DNA of 64,000 bases from Liquorilactobacillus nagelii DSM 13675 (GCF_019444005.1 NZ_CP049304.1:2232001-2296000); one strand, 5' to 3'; numbered from the stretch's first letter, positions 15,634 to 24,827 are shown. Notes: generated from the sequence alone by a model not told the origin. Numbers and translations are program-made.

Positions 15634-16701
15634 ATGAACTTCAAAAAAATGATTTTTGCGATCTCGATTGGATTAATGGTTGGTGGTGCTGTTTCGATTA
15701 AAGAAATGCATGCGTTAGCTGATAACAATACAAATGCAAGTACCAATAATAGTAGCAGTTCTTCGGCTGTTAACTCAAGCAGTACATCAAATTCAAACGA
15801 TGATAATGTTGACTCATCAAGCTCGAGCCAAGTAACTTTAAGTCAACCTGTTTTGACCTTAGGAACATCGTTGACCAATTCCGAGGAAAGCGAGGTTGCT
15901 AAGACGCTAGAAGATGCCGCTAATGTCGATAGCAGTAATGTTCAAACAATTACAATTGATGGGGCTGATTTAGTTCAGTATCTAAACCCAAGCGGGGACA
16001 GTTTTACTGATAATTCAGGTGTTTGGTCATCAGCTTTAATTCAAAAAACTAATAATGGTGGGATCAATGTAAAGATTGTTGACTACAATGGTTCGAATAA
16101 TATTACGACGATTACCCAGAATCAGTATCGTAATGCGGCTTTAACTGCTGGAATTACAAATGCTAATATCTATGTAACTAGTCCACGGTCGATAGATGGT
16201 TCTGGGGCTTTGGCTGGTGTTTATGTTGCTTACAGTGCTGCGGGAAATTCCTTGAATCAAAAGAATATTAATAATGCACAAGAGGAACAAAATTTACTAA
16301 GCAACATTACGCAATCTAATAAAGGTAAAGATGGTTACACCGATAGCCAATTGAATAATGCTGTTGCCGGAGCCAAACAGGAAATAGCAGCTTCAAAGAA
16401 TCCGGCTAGCTTAAGTCGACAAGATATTGCTGATATTGTTGATAAAGAACTTAAGAAAAACGGTTTGAACAACATTGTAACTCAAAATCAGGCAAATCAG
16501 ATCATCAGTTTGTTGCAAAAAATTGCTGCTTCTGGAGTTATGAACCGTCAATCATTTAAAGATCAGGCAAGCAAATTATCACAAAATATTCAAGACAATG
16601 CTAAAAATATTTTTAATAAATTAAAAAACAATAAAGGCTTATGGGCTAAAGTTAAACAATTCTTCAGTGATATTGTAACTGATTTACAAAATTTATTTTA
16701 A
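15634..16701 (+). CDS. Secreted DUF1002 protein
   Basis: A 355-residue exported protein. A signal peptide (MNFKKMIFAISIGLMVGGAV, cleavage near HALAD) precedes a Ser/Asn-rich linker (residues 30-70) and the DUF1002 domain (VTLGTSLTNSEESEVAKTL, IDGADLVQYL, VYVTSPRSIDG-like strand, then helices to the end). The domain is common in surface proteins of lactobacilli and clostridia; its role is unknown. The ATG at 15634 is chosen over the in-frame one at 15550 because AGAAAGGTG precedes it and it yields a normal signal peptide. It is a single-gene unit ended by a hairpin. Confidence 0.75.
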   Translation: MNFKKMIFAISIGLMVGGAVSIKEMHALADNNTNASTNNSSSSSAVNSSSTSNSNDDNVDSSSSSQVTLSQPVLTLGTSLTNSEESEVAKTLEDAANVDSSNVQTITIDGADLVQYLNPSGDSFTDNSGVWSSALIQKTNNGGINVKIVDYNGSNNITTITQNQYRNAALTAGITNANIYVTSPRSIDGSGALAGVYVAYSAAGNSLNQKNINNAQEEQNLLSNITQSNKGKDGYTDSQLNNAVAGAKQEIAASKNPASLSRQDIADIVDKELKKNGLNNIVTQNQANQIISLLQKIAASGVMNRQSFKDQASKLSQNIQDNAKNIFNKLKNNKGLWAKVKQFFSDIVTDLQNLF

Positions 16702-16716
16702 CTAATTCTAATGTAA

Positions 16717-16777
16717 AAATCTCTTGGTTTTAATTAGGCAAATGCTTGCCCTAAATTAACTTCGCAAGGGATTTTTT
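16717..16777 (+). terminator. Terminator after the DUF1002 gene
   Basis: AAATCTCTTG (16717-16726) pairs with CAAGGGATTT (16765-16774), with an inner AGGCAA/TTGCCC stem, followed by a T-run. Confidence 0.75.
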
Positions 16778-16799
16778 AGTTTGCTTATCGATATACGCT

Positions 16800-17040
16800 C
16801 TATGACATCTTTTTTCAGGTTGACTAATAGCGGTGTAAAAACATAAATGATCGTTCTAGAATTTCTTGCTGTTTTATTTCGGGGTGCTTTTTGAAAAATA
16901 TTCGGGCAGGTTCATTCTTGAAAGCTTTAACTTGGTTAGCATATCTACTTTTGAAGTTAGGTGTACATGGTCTGGCTGATTTTCAGATATTCTAAGCTGC
17001 TTCATGGAAATCGGCAATTTGCTGAATAATTTTATGTTTA
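16800..17040 (-). mobile_element. Degenerate IS200/IS605 TnpA relic
   Basis: The minus strand carries pieces of a Y1 HUH transposase in shifting frames: IADFHEAA, then ISENQPDHVHLTSKVDM (DHVH is the HUH motif, at 16972-16961), then KNEPARIFFKKHPEIK. At least two frameshifts occur and the tyrosine end is lost. The bases from here to 17208 hold nothing further that I can identify. Confidence 0.55.
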
Positions 17041-17208
17041 TTTAGAGGCGATGATATTTTTATTACAATCAAGGAGGAAAATAATTTAGTAAACCGATGG
17101 AGACAGATTTGGTGTTGAAAACCTTGGATTAAGTGTCTTGAGATCAGGCAATAGGTGCTCAAACCACTTGAGCCAAGACGATATATAAACTTTTTATTAG
17201 TTATATAT

Positions 17209-17688
17209 CTAGAAATTATTTTTAAAAATATAGTTTTTGTACGTTAAATCACCACTTCTAGTTTTGATTACTAAAAAAAGTGGACCGTCGTAAGTAGGGT
17301 CCTTCTGAGTATCGCCACTAAGGGTATTGATTCCTTTATGTAATTTTACGAGCCCTTTCTCTTTTTGATTGTTAACAATAAGATTTTCAAATTGGTTACT
17401 TGGCTTCTTATATCCTTCCAATAAATAAAAGTTATCTGCTGATAATGTAATTTCTTTGTCGGTTTTTAACTTAAGGCAAAATTGATATCCAGCTAGACGA
17501 TGCTTTTGTGTGAATGAAACCGTTTCACAATTTCCAAGTATTTTTTCTTTTTTTGTCACAGCTATACTAGCTACCGTAAAATGTTGATACTTTTTTTGAT
17601 TGTCATTATTAATACAGATAAGGCCAACTAAGAGAAAAACACAGCAAATTAGTACTCCATAGAATATTAACCTCCTTTTATTTTTCAC
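17209..17688 (-). CDS. Membrane-anchored protein of the ABC/secreted-peptide locus
   Basis: A 159-residue protein with a basic N-terminus (KNKRRL), one membrane helix (FYGVLICCVFLLVGLICI) and an exposed domain of about 130 residues containing LAGYQFCLKLKTDKEITLSA and a C-terminal LFLVIKTRSGDLTYKNYIF. I do not recognise the family. The GTG start at 17688 overlaps the end of the ABC ATPase gene and has GAGGAAG upstream, so translation is coupled. As the last gene of the locus it may be an immunity or accessory protein, which is inference from position. Confidence 0.6.
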   Translation of the reverse strand: MKNKRRLIFYGVLICCVFLLVGLICINNDNQKKYQHFTVASIAVTKKEKILGNCETVSFTQKHRLAGYQFCLKLKTDKEITLSADNFYLLEGYKKPSNQFENLIVNNQKEKGLVKLHKGINTLSGDTQKDPTYDGPLFLVIKTRSGDLTYKNYIFKNNF

Positions 17689-18331
17689 TGATCTCTTCCT
17701 CTCGTATGATACTCCCGTCGCTATAAACAAAAATCTTATCTGCAATTTCTGTCAGAAAATTTTTATCATGGCTAGAAATTAAAATGGTTTTTCCAAGCTT
17801 TTTTTGATCTTTAAGCATTGAAAGAAGAAATTGTTGACCTTCCTCGTCTAAAGCATTAGTAGGCTCGTCAAATATTAGAATGTCTGCATCTCCGATTAGA
17901 GCCATCGCTATTGAGAGACGCTGTTTCATGCCTAAAGAGAACTCTTTCACCTTACGCTTATCATCAGGTTTCAGTCCAACGTATGAAAGTAATTGCGGAA
18001 TTTTTTCGGAGTTATGCTTTCCTAAAAGTGCTAAAAGTTCAAGATTTTCTTGGGCTGTTTTATGAATTAATGGTCCGTACTCAGTAATTGAAAATCCGAC
18101 ATCTTGTGCGAATAGAGTGTCTTTCCTAATTTCTTCATTATTTACAACTATTTTCCCACTGGTAGGGCGAACAAAGCCTAAAATCACTTTAAAAGTCATG
18201 GTTTTACCAGAACCATTTGGCCCACTAAATCCGTAAATTTTATTTTTATTAATAGTTAAATTAATGTTTTGTAAAATTACTTTCTTTTTGATTTTTTTAT
18301 AGAGGTTTTTTATTTGAATAACATTTTCCAT
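17678..18331 (-). CDS. ABC transporter ATPase
   Basis: A 217-residue nucleotide-binding subunit. Walker A is GPNGSGKT (residues 36-43), the signature is FSLGMKQRLSIA (about 130-141), Walker B is ADILIFDEP, and the switch His is in ISSHD. It matches the antimicrobial-peptide/ABC-2 group (BcrA-like). The partners are the three membrane proteins encoded just upstream on the same strand. CTAGTACTCCC in the forward direction gives the GGGAG ribosome site. Confidence 0.9.
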   Translation of the reverse strand: MENVIQIKNLYKKIKKKVILQNINLTINKNKIYGFSGPNGSGKTMTFKVILGFVRPTSGKIVVNNEEIRKDTLFAQDVGFSITEYGPLIHKTAQENLELLALLGKHNSEKIPQLLSYVGLKPDDKRKVKEFSLGMKQRLSIAMALIGDADILIFDEPTNALDEEGQQFLLSMLKDQKKLGKTILISSHDKNFLTEIADKIFVYSDGSIIREEEISEK

Positions 18332-18354
18332 TAACTAGTACTCCCTTTAATAAT

Positions 18355-19017
18355 TTAGTAAAAATCAATCCGTGATAGTTGTTTTAACAAAAGCACTGCC
18401 ACGACTGCTATGACTAACAAACTTAACAAATCTAAGAGACTAAAACTATTAAAACGACAAGTCATTAATCTATCAAGCACTGGTATTCCTTTCTTTGTGA
18501 CACTTAATATAAATAAAGAAAAAAATATTAACTGGACTAAGGTATTTTCAAAAAAAAGTGTACAAATGCTAAAAAAAAGTGTCAAAATAATAAATGTTAT
18601 TACCAAGTAGAAAAAATAACTCAAGTTCACACCTTTATATAAAGTTAGCAACAGCCATAAGAAGGGCAAAGTGCAGGCAATACTACTGACTAGAAAAAAT
18701 CCAATGAACAGATATATTTTAAGTGGAACTGAACTAACCAAAGGATAATGTTTTTTCACCAATTCTTGAAAACCATCCCCTATTATTAAAAAAGGTGAAA
18801 AGATAAAGAAAAGCCATACAAAAGGGAAACTAGAAATCTGTGACAGCTCAGTAACACCACGTAATAAAGTCATAAAACTCCAGTCACTCCCAGGAGAAAG
18901 AAAAGATTCAATCAGAATCAATTGAATAAGCAGAACAAAGATAAGTCTATACTTGATATTGCCGAAAAAGAGATAGCTATTCCTTTTAAAAATTCCCCAG
19001 AATAAGTTATTATGCAT
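18355..19017 (-). CDS. ABC-2-like membrane protein 1
   Basis: A 220-residue, highly hydrophobic protein with about six helices (LIFVLLIQLILIESFL, FPFVWLFFIFSPFLII, VTFIILTLFFSICTLFF among them). It lacks a recognisable motif but has the shape of an ABC-2 permease subunit. The ATG at 19017 has AGAAGGAAAA upstream, which decides against the earlier in-frame ATG at 19047. It overlaps the preceding permease gene by eight bases. Confidence 0.7.
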   Translation of the reverse strand: MHNNLFWGIFKRNSYLFFGNIKYRLIFVLLIQLILIESFLSPGSDWSFMTLLRGVTELSQISSFPFVWLFFIFSPFLIIGDGFQELVKKHYPLVSSVPLKIYLFIGFFLVSSIACTLPFLWLLLTLYKGVNLSYFFYLVITFIILTLFFSICTLFFENTLVQLIFFSLFILSVTKKGIPVLDRLMTCRFNSFSLLDLLSLLVIAVVAVLLLKQLSRIDFY

Positions 19018-19717
19018 AGATTTTCCTTCTTTCAATTGTATCGACAAAAAACTGCTGTGTGATATATAGAAAAAAGCTATACAATATGATGTCGAAGGCC
19101 CAAGAAATAGGACCTATTTTGATTGACGTTAGTTGCCCTATGCCATGAAAGAAATAAAGCGAAACATTGTAATGTATGGAAATGTAATTATCACCAAAAC
19201 TCAAAAGGGTAAGTAGAAAGAAGGCATATATTTTATTTAAGAAAAAAGCTGTAAATGCCAAAACAAAATAATATGAAAAAAATCCCATAATGAAGGTACT
19301 TCCTAAAAGTAGGGTTACCGTTAAATTTTTAGAATCAAAAAAGAGATTTTGTTTTGAATAAAAAAAGAAAAGCAGACCCCCAAGTAAAATGCCGGATAAC
19401 AACAGTAGCACATTAAAAGTAATTGAACACATAATAAATTTAACAATTTTATTAGAATCGTTTAAACTGTATACTTCACGGATAGTAGGCATTTTCCAGT
19501 TAATCAAAAATAATATTGAGGATAGTGGTAAAATGACGTTTAAAGTATTTGAGGGCTGTAAAATACTAACAGTTATTAGTTGCATAATACCTTTGATATC
19601 ATTAGCTGTATTTAAAGATAAAGAGGTAGTCAATGTAGTATAAATTAAAAGTGCTACTAAATATCCGAAACAATTGCCCAGCTCTTGTTTTTTTAAAAAA
19701 TATTTACAATATCGCAT
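19010..19717 (-). CDS. ABC-2-like membrane protein 2
   Basis: A 235-residue protein with about six helices (FGYLVALLIYTTLTTSL, VLLLLSGILLGGLLFFFY, YFVLAFTAFFLNKIYAFFLL). No family motif is visible. The ATG lies inside the end of the previous gene (14 bases of overlap), so the three membrane genes are translated as a coupled set. It probably forms part of the channel served by the ATPase. Confidence 0.68.
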   Translation of the reverse strand: MRYCKYFLKKQELGNCFGYLVALLIYTTLTTSLSLNTANDIKGIMQLITVSILQPSNTLNVILPLSSILFLINWKMPTIREVYSLNDSNKIVKFIMCSITFNVLLLLSGILLGGLLFFFYSKQNLFFDSKNLTVTLLLGSTFIMGFFSYYFVLAFTAFFLNKIYAFFLLTLLSFGDNYISIHYNVSLYFFHGIGQLTSIKIGPISWAFDIILYSFFLYITQQFFVDTIERRKIYA

Positions 19718-20507
19718 TTTTACGCACTCCTAAAACGAAGATCATTTCAACTATTGCCAGTATGATAAAATACATTAACACAACCAAAGTTATTGGTGGG
19801 TTATAAACGGGGCTAAAACCAATTATTAGCAACAATGGTGAATAGATTTGGTTAAAAAAAACAGTTGCTAACACGGATATAACAAATCCTACAACAAAAC
19901 CAGTTGAAATAACTGCAAACTTTTTGTGAATGTAAAAAGATAACATACCTGAAAACAATGAAAAAAGTCCGGCGATAAATCCAGAAAGAATAATATAAAA
20001 AACAAAAAGATATAATGGATGTGTGTAGTATAATTTTGAAAAATAAGTAAAGTCTGGCAGGACAGCAGTATTTGAATTTAAAATGAAGTTTGGAATTATA
20101 TTAGGCAAAAGCAAAAATGTGATTCCAAGATCAATTGATAATAGTGCAGTACATACTACGAAACCATTCAAAAAGCTCAAAAATGACGTTTCTAGTGCAT
20201 ACCGAACTATACTACTGTGTGGCAATTTATAGTGCCAAAAGCCACTTTTTAAGTCATCGTAAACAAGCTGATTTAGCCCAAGTGAACAAAAAAGAGGTAA
20301 AGCTAATACGAAAAGAATTGAATATGTTCCATTGGTATCGAAAGTAATCCATTTTGTATAAGGAGTAAAAAGAAAAACAGTATTAATATTTAAATATTCT
20401 CTCGTGGGTATAACCGAAAATACAATATGTAAGAAAATAATCAGTAATCCTAGTAAAAAACCGTAGTAATAGCGAAAGTCATTCACTCTTTTAAAATAAT
20501 ATCTCAC
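19704..20507 (-). CDS. ABC-2-like membrane protein 3
   Basis: A 267-residue polytopic protein (FLLGLLIIFLHIVFSV, YSILFVLALPLFCSLGL, FYIILSGFIAGLFSLFSGML). After helix 2, LNQLVYDDLKSGFWHYKLPH looks like the cytoplasmic coupling segment of ABC-2 exporters. It is the first of the permease genes and follows the small secreted protein. AGAAGGGAATTTTTGTG gives the ribosome site. Confidence 0.68.
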   Translation of the reverse strand: MRYYFKRVNDFRYYYGFLLGLLIIFLHIVFSVIPTREYLNINTVFLFTPYTKWITFDTNGTYSILFVLALPLFCSLGLNQLVYDDLKSGFWHYKLPHSSIVRYALETSFLSFLNGFVVCTALLSIDLGITFLLLPNIIPNFILNSNTAVLPDFTYFSKLYYTHPLYLFVFYIILSGFIAGLFSLFSGMLSFYIHKKFAVISTGFVVGFVISVLATVFFNQIYSPLLLIIGFSPVYNPPITLVVLMYFIILAIVEMIFVLGVRKNAIL

Positions 20508-20565
20508 AAAAATTCCCTTCTAAAAAAAACCATTCTAGTTGAATGGCTTTTTTAATTACAAATTG

Positions 20566-20987
20566 TCAATCCGCATGCCAAGTTCCATAGGAAGAACCAT
20601 AACCATAAGAATTAGCCATTATATACGCATTATTTCCAGCCCCATATCTTTCAACTAAATAATTTGTTAGCCTATATGTATGATAGGGATATACGTGATA
20701 TTTAACTCCTCCAGACACATCAATATTTCCAGTCCTTCCAGCTTTATAAGATTGACCCCAAGCGGTGGCAGTATGCCATGGCCGGCTTGAACTAGTAGAT
20801 TTTAAATAATAACTAGATTTAGTCCACTTTTGCTGACGATAAGTTTGGTCATTTGGGCTAGTCATTCGAAATTCGAAATGCACATACGAAGTATTAACAG
20901 CCAAAGCCATACTGGCTGAGAGACCCATTAATAATAATGAAAAAATAGCCAGAATAAAAAAACTTTTTTATTTCTTTTTCCACTCAT
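20566..20987 (-). pseudogene. Small secreted aromatic-rich peptide, frameshifted in its signal peptide
   Basis: The ATG at 20987 has an ideal AGGAGTAATCTAA site and begins MSGKRNKKVF, but the frame then closes. Adding one base to the seven-T run (plus-strand A 20956-20962) gives MSGKRNKKVFFILAIFSLLL and MGLSASMALAV, a normal signal peptide. It leads to a cysteine-free mature part of about 105 residues rich in Tyr, Trp and His (WTKSSYYLKSTSSSRPWHTA, YPYHTYRLTNYLVERYGAGN, ending GTWHAD). It loosely resembles DUF2712-type or lactococcin-972-type exported peptides encoded with ABC exporters. The break may be real, phase variation, or an error. Confidence 0.6.
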
Positions 20988-21012
20988 TTAGATTACTCCT
21001 TTTACTTGACTA

Positions 21013-21041
21013 ACAATACAGGACACAAATATATTTGTCAA
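21013..21041 (-). promoter_or_regulatory. Promoter of the peptide/ABC operon with palindromic operator
   Basis: On the minus strand TTGACA (21041-21036) and TATTGT (21018-21013) are 17 bases apart. The perfect palindrome ACAAATATATTTGT (21025-21038) overlaps the -35 box and looks like a repressor site. Confidence 0.7.
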
Positions 21042-21046
21042 CTTTT

Positions 21047-21078
21047 TTTAATAAATTAAACAATTTTAATTTATTAAA
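21047..21078. repeat. 14-bp perfect inverted repeat
   Basis: TTTAATAAATTAAA and its exact reverse complement flank a CAAT loop, just upstream of the peptide operon promoter. It could be an operator or a weak AT hairpin. Confidence 0.5.
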
Positions 21079-21079
21079 C

Positions 21080-21475
21080 TCTTAAATAATATATATCTAT
21101 TATGAACTATTTTGTGCTTTTCACCTCCTTATGTATCAAATGGTTGTAACATTGAAGATGTTAGTTATGACTAGTCAGGTGCATTTCAGAGTGGGTGATA
21201 AAGAAAAAGGAATTTGAAATTGGCCTCCGTTGTGTAGGGCTAATTCCTGGAGATATATTTTGTATCTTTAAAAAATCATTGAAGTCGGTAGATTTTCTTT
21301 TGAGGTATATCAACTTATTCTAAGATAAGAAAAAGTTCAAGATTTAATGGTCTTAAGGCGAGATTGGATTGGTTAATCGAAAAACGGAGTGAAATACAAG
21401 TTAAGCCAGACTTATCTAAAAATCTCGTTAATTTGAGATTCTTTCGCATATAAACTAGATGTTAGGGACAAGTAT
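21080..21475. other. Gene-free stretch
   Basis: No frame gives a protein-like reading longer than about 30 residues, and I find no strong hairpin. One plus-strand piece (LDWLIEKRSEIQVKPDLSKN) could be coding debris. Confidence 0.4.
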
Positions 21476-21512
21476 AAAAAAATAAGAAGAGTGTCTCAAT
21501 GAGATGTTCTTC
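21476..21512 (-). terminator. Terminator behind the methyltransferase relic
   Basis: On the minus strand GAAGAACATCTCATT pairs with GAGACACTCTTC, followed by TTATTTTTTT. Confidence 0.65.
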
Positions 21513-22243
21513 CTATTGTTTCTCTAGATATGCTATTTTTCCTAACAACTAAAATAAAACAGTCTTTCTCAGTCATAACTGATCCAAAACTTTTGATCGC
21601 TTGATCAAGTTGGTTTAAGCAATTATCAACGTTGAATTGAGGAATTGCGGATGATCAAAGGGTAGTAAACAATGGCGCCAACGTCAAAAAAAGCCATATC
21701 AGGTTGATATGTTTTAGCCACTATGATTTCAAAATCTAAGTTTTGAAATTTTACGCTGATAATTAACAAGGTATTATCTGGATATGCCTGTATATAATTA
21801 CTATTAAAAAAGTGTGATAATGAATATTTGTTTAAAGAACTAACTTTCTGGCTTATAAAATAATCACCAATTTTTAAGTTGTTTTTGATTATTTTGGAAT
21901 CAAAGTCGGCATGACTGTTGGTAATGATATCTAAAGGATTATTCTTTACAGGTAAATCAGCTTCATGATCTTCTTAGAACTCATGAGGCCTTATTCCGTG
22001 CCTAGCAATTGTTTGCTTTAAAAACTCAATATTAGGGGTCCGTATTTCGGCCATTTGAATCTTATTATTTGAATAATAAAAGGTTTTTAACAGTTTGTCG
22101 TCTCTAGTCCCCATATCTAGTAACTGCATATTAGTTGTTAAATAACTTAGAACTATTTTTTGACAATTTCAAGGAAGTATCTCGTTTTTTCAACGACTAT
22201 CAAAATGTGAAAAGTTCCAATCTTTAATACCATATTTCTTCAT
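21496..22243 (-). pseudogene. Class I SAM-dependent methyltransferase pseudogene
   Basis: From an ATG that overlaps the gnd stop by one base, the minus strand reads MKKYGIKDWNFSHFDSR, then NCQKIVLSYLTTNMQLLDMG (motif I, SAM binding, decayed to TRDD), IQMAEIRTPNIEFLKQTIAR, NPLDIITNSHADFDSKIIKN, and after a frameshift NVDNCLNQLDQAIKSFGSVM with TEKDCFILVVRK. Several in-frame stops and at least one frameshift show long decay. Relatives are about 250-residue methyltransferases of unknown target. Its start placement suggests it was once coupled to gnd. Confidence 0.75.
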
Positions 22244-23139
22244 TAATTTTTTTCCACTGCATGACCACCAAAACCATTACGCAAAGCAGCAACAACTTTG
22301 CCATTTAAGGTGTCTGCTTCTTCTGAACGATAACGCATCATTAAAGCAGCGCTAATAACTGGAGCAGCAACATGCAAGCGAATTGCTTCTTCACTAGTCC
22401 AAGCACCTTCACCTGAGGAATGCATGACACCTTTAATTTGTGATAGTTGCGGATCGTGAGCGAATTGCTGCTGAGCAAGTTCCATCAGCCAGCTGCGAAT
22501 TACTGAACCATGATTCCAGACTTGGGCCACGGCGGCATTGTCGTAAGCATAAGGGGACTTTTGTAAAATCTCAAAGCCTTCACCGATAGCCTGCATCATT
22601 CCATATTCAATTCCATTATGGACCATTTTTAAGTAGTGCCCCGAACCAGTTGGCCCAGTGTAGAGATAACCATTTTGAGCAGCAATTTTTTTAAATAATG
22701 GTTCAATTCGTGGGAAAACTTCTTTTGGACCACCGATCATAAAATTACCATTGTGTCGTGCTCCAGCCATCCCACCAGAAGTTCCCACATCAAAAAAGTG
22801 AATCTTGGCTGTTGCTAGTTGTTTGCCGTGACGAATCGAGTCTTGATAAAATGAATTTCCACCATCAATCACGATATCGTCGGCATCAAGCAGTTTTTCC
22901 AACTGATTAATTGTGGTATCGGTTGGCTTGCCAGCAGGGACCATGATCCAAATTAATCTCGGACGTGTTAACTGAGCCACCAGTTTAGCCAAGTTATCCG
23001 CAGTTCGCGCACCGTTGCTTTGCGCAACTGATCGAGCAGTAGCACTCAAATCAAACGCAGTGACGTCCACTTGCTGATCAAGCAAATTTTTAACCAAATT
23101 AAGCCCCATTTTACCTAAACCAATCATTCCAATTTCCAT
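22243..23139 (-). CDS. gnd: 6-phosphogluconate dehydrogenase (decarboxylating), short type
   Basis: A 298-residue enzyme that oxidises 6-phosphogluconate to ribulose 5-phosphate and CO2. It is the short, NAD-preferring GndA/YqeC type rather than the 470-residue form. The motifs are GMIGLGKMGLNLVKN (cofactor loop), VIDGGNSFYQDSIR, DVGTSGGMAGARHNGNFMIG and GHYLKMVHNGIEYGMMQAIG with the catalytic Lys/Asn. The ATG at 23139 has AAAGGATGATC upstream. It lies 30 bases behind gntK, so it processes the product of that kinase. Confidence 0.92.
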   Translation of the reverse strand: MEIGMIGLGKMGLNLVKNLLDQQVDVTAFDLSATARSVAQSNGARTADNLAKLVAQLTRPRLIWIMVPAGKPTDTTINQLEKLLDADDIVIDGGNSFYQDSIRHGKQLATAKIHFFDVGTSGGMAGARHNGNFMIGGPKEVFPRIEPLFKKIAAQNGYLYTGPTGSGHYLKMVHNGIEYGMMQAIGEGFEILQKSPYAYDNAAVAQVWNHGSVIRSWLMELAQQQFAHDPQLSQIKGVMHSSGEGAWTSEEAIRLHVAAPVISAALMMRYRSEEADTLNGKVVAALRNGFGGHAVEKN

Positions 23140-23169
23140 GAAGATCATCCTTTCTTTTTCACGTTAATA

Positions 23170-24705
23170 TTAATTGAATTTTCGCTGCCAAGCAGTTAAA
23201 GCTGTTGTTTCATGGCCTAAGTGGTCTTGCAAGCGTTGATAAATAGTAAATAATTCAGTATAGGATTTTGCGGCTGCTGGATTCGGTTGATAGGTAGTTA
23301 CCGTTCCACTAAGGGCAGCTGCACTTTGCGCTAAGTCGTCGGTTAAGCCAAGCGCATCCATTCCCAATAAGATTGCCCCAAGACAAGAAGCTTCAATTTG
23401 AGCGGGTACTTGAACAGGACAATTGAAAATGTCAGCAATCAATTGGCGTAAGAAGGGCGACTTGGCGAAACCACCACTGAGTACTAATTGTTTTTGACTA
23501 AAAGTGTGATTATTAAAGATTTCCCAGACACTGCGGAGGTTAAAAATGATTCCTTCAACGGCAGCTCGAGCCATTTCTGCTCGACTATGTGTTTGGGTCA
23601 AACCAATGAAACTAGCACGGATATCAGCATCCCATAAAGGTGCTCGTTCGCCATTCAGAAATGGGAAAAATAATAAGCCATTGGCCCCAGCTGGAATTGT
23701 TTGAATTATTTGTAATAACTGTTCATAAGGATCTGCACCAGCTTTTTCCCAGATAATTTTTTCATTAGTAAATAATTTTTCCAATGCCCATCGCAATACG
23801 ATACCGCCATTATTAACTGGCCCGCCAATGACCCATTGCTGCTGGGAGACTGCATAGCAAAATAAGCGTCCTTGAGGGTCAAGTGCAGGTTGCTTACTGA
23901 GCAAGCGGATGGCCGCTGAAGTTCCGATTGATAAGGCGGCTGTCTTTGAGTCAAGGGCATTGACTCCTAAATTAGCTAAGGCGCCATCAAAGGCACCTTG
24001 AACAATTGGAGTTGCTTGGGGCCAATTTAATTTAGCCGCCAAGTCAGGACGCATTTTACTAAAAGTTGTGTAACTATCAACAATTGGCGGTAACTGACTT
24101 TCTTGAATGCCCGCGATTGCTAGAATTTCTGGGTCCCAATTTTGTTGTTGCCAGTTGAATAAGCCAGTTCCACTAGCAATCGAAATATCCATTTGCCATT
24201 TTCCAAATAGCTTCCACAAAATATATTCTTTAATTCCACAAAAATAAGTTGCTTGTTTAAAAATTTTAGGTTGACTAGTTTTTAACCAAATTAATTTGGC
24301 TAAAAGTGACATTGGGTGTAGTGGTGTTCCAGTTCTTTGATAAAGCTCATCAGCAAACTCACTTTTTTTCAATTTCGCTGCTGCAGGTGCTGCTCGTGTA
24401 TCAGCCCAGGTAAGCAAGTTGGTTAGTGGACGATGTAGGTTATCCAAAGCAATTAGACTTTGATTGGCACTGGAAAAACTTAAACCAGCTAAAGTTAATT
24501 GTTGTTGTTGGACTGTTCGGAGAATTGCTTGCAATCCAGAAGTAACTGCCATTAGAATTGCTTGTGGATTTTCTTCAGCAGTTCCGGCAACGGATTGCTG
24601 TAATGGGTAAGAATGATTGAATTGGGCAACAATCTGGCCATTGGTGCGACATAAAAGTCCTTTAGTACTAGTAGTGCCAATATCAATTCCCAGCATAACG
24701 TTCAT
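23170..24705 (-). CDS. gntK: Gluconate kinase (FGGY family)
   Basis: A 511-residue FGGY carbohydrate kinase. GIDIGTTSTKGLL (residues 5-17) is the phosphate-1 loop; FDGALANLGVNAL and LSGGFAKSPFLRQLIAD are the FGGY and adenosine motifs. With gnd next to it the substrate is most likely D-gluconate. The ATG at 24705 follows TTGGAGGTCACC; in-frame starts further upstream lack a ribosome site. It is divergent from an RpiR-type regulator. Confidence 0.9.
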   Translation of the reverse strand: MNVMLGIDIGTTSTKGLLCRTNGQIVAQFNHSYPLQQSVAGTAEENPQAILMAVTSGLQAILRTVQQQQLTLAGLSFSSANQSLIALDNLHRPLTNLLTWADTRAAPAAAKLKKSEFADELYQRTGTPLHPMSLLAKLIWLKTSQPKIFKQATYFCGIKEYILWKLFGKWQMDISIASGTGLFNWQQQNWDPEILAIAGIQESQLPPIVDSYTTFSKMRPDLAAKLNWPQATPIVQGAFDGALANLGVNALDSKTAALSIGTSAAIRLLSKQPALDPQGRLFCYAVSQQQWVIGGPVNNGGIVLRWALEKLFTNEKIIWEKAGADPYEQLLQIIQTIPAGANGLLFFPFLNGERAPLWDADIRASFIGLTQTHSRAEMARAAVEGIIFNLRSVWEIFNNHTFSQKQLVLSGGFAKSPFLRQLIADIFNCPVQVPAQIEASCLGAILLGMDALGLTDDLAQSAAALSGTVTTYQPNPAAAKSYTELFTIYQRLQDHLGHETTALTAWQRKFN

Positions 24706-24749
24706 TTGGTGACCTCCAAGAAAAATTAATCCATTTATGAAAAAAGCAG

Positions 24750-24827
24750 TCATGATTATATTGATTTTAATGACAAATAATTTCATTTACATTATAATTG
24801 AATTGGATAGGATTGCAAGCGCTAAAT
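24750..24827. promoter_or_regulatory. gntK-rpiR intergenic control region
   Basis: AATGACAAATAATTTCATT (near 24770-24788) is an imperfect dyad suited to an RpiR-type repressor, close to an ATTATAAT box. TGCAAGCGCTAAAT (24814-24827) resembles a cre (11 of 14). Both assignments come from pattern only. Confidence 0.4.
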
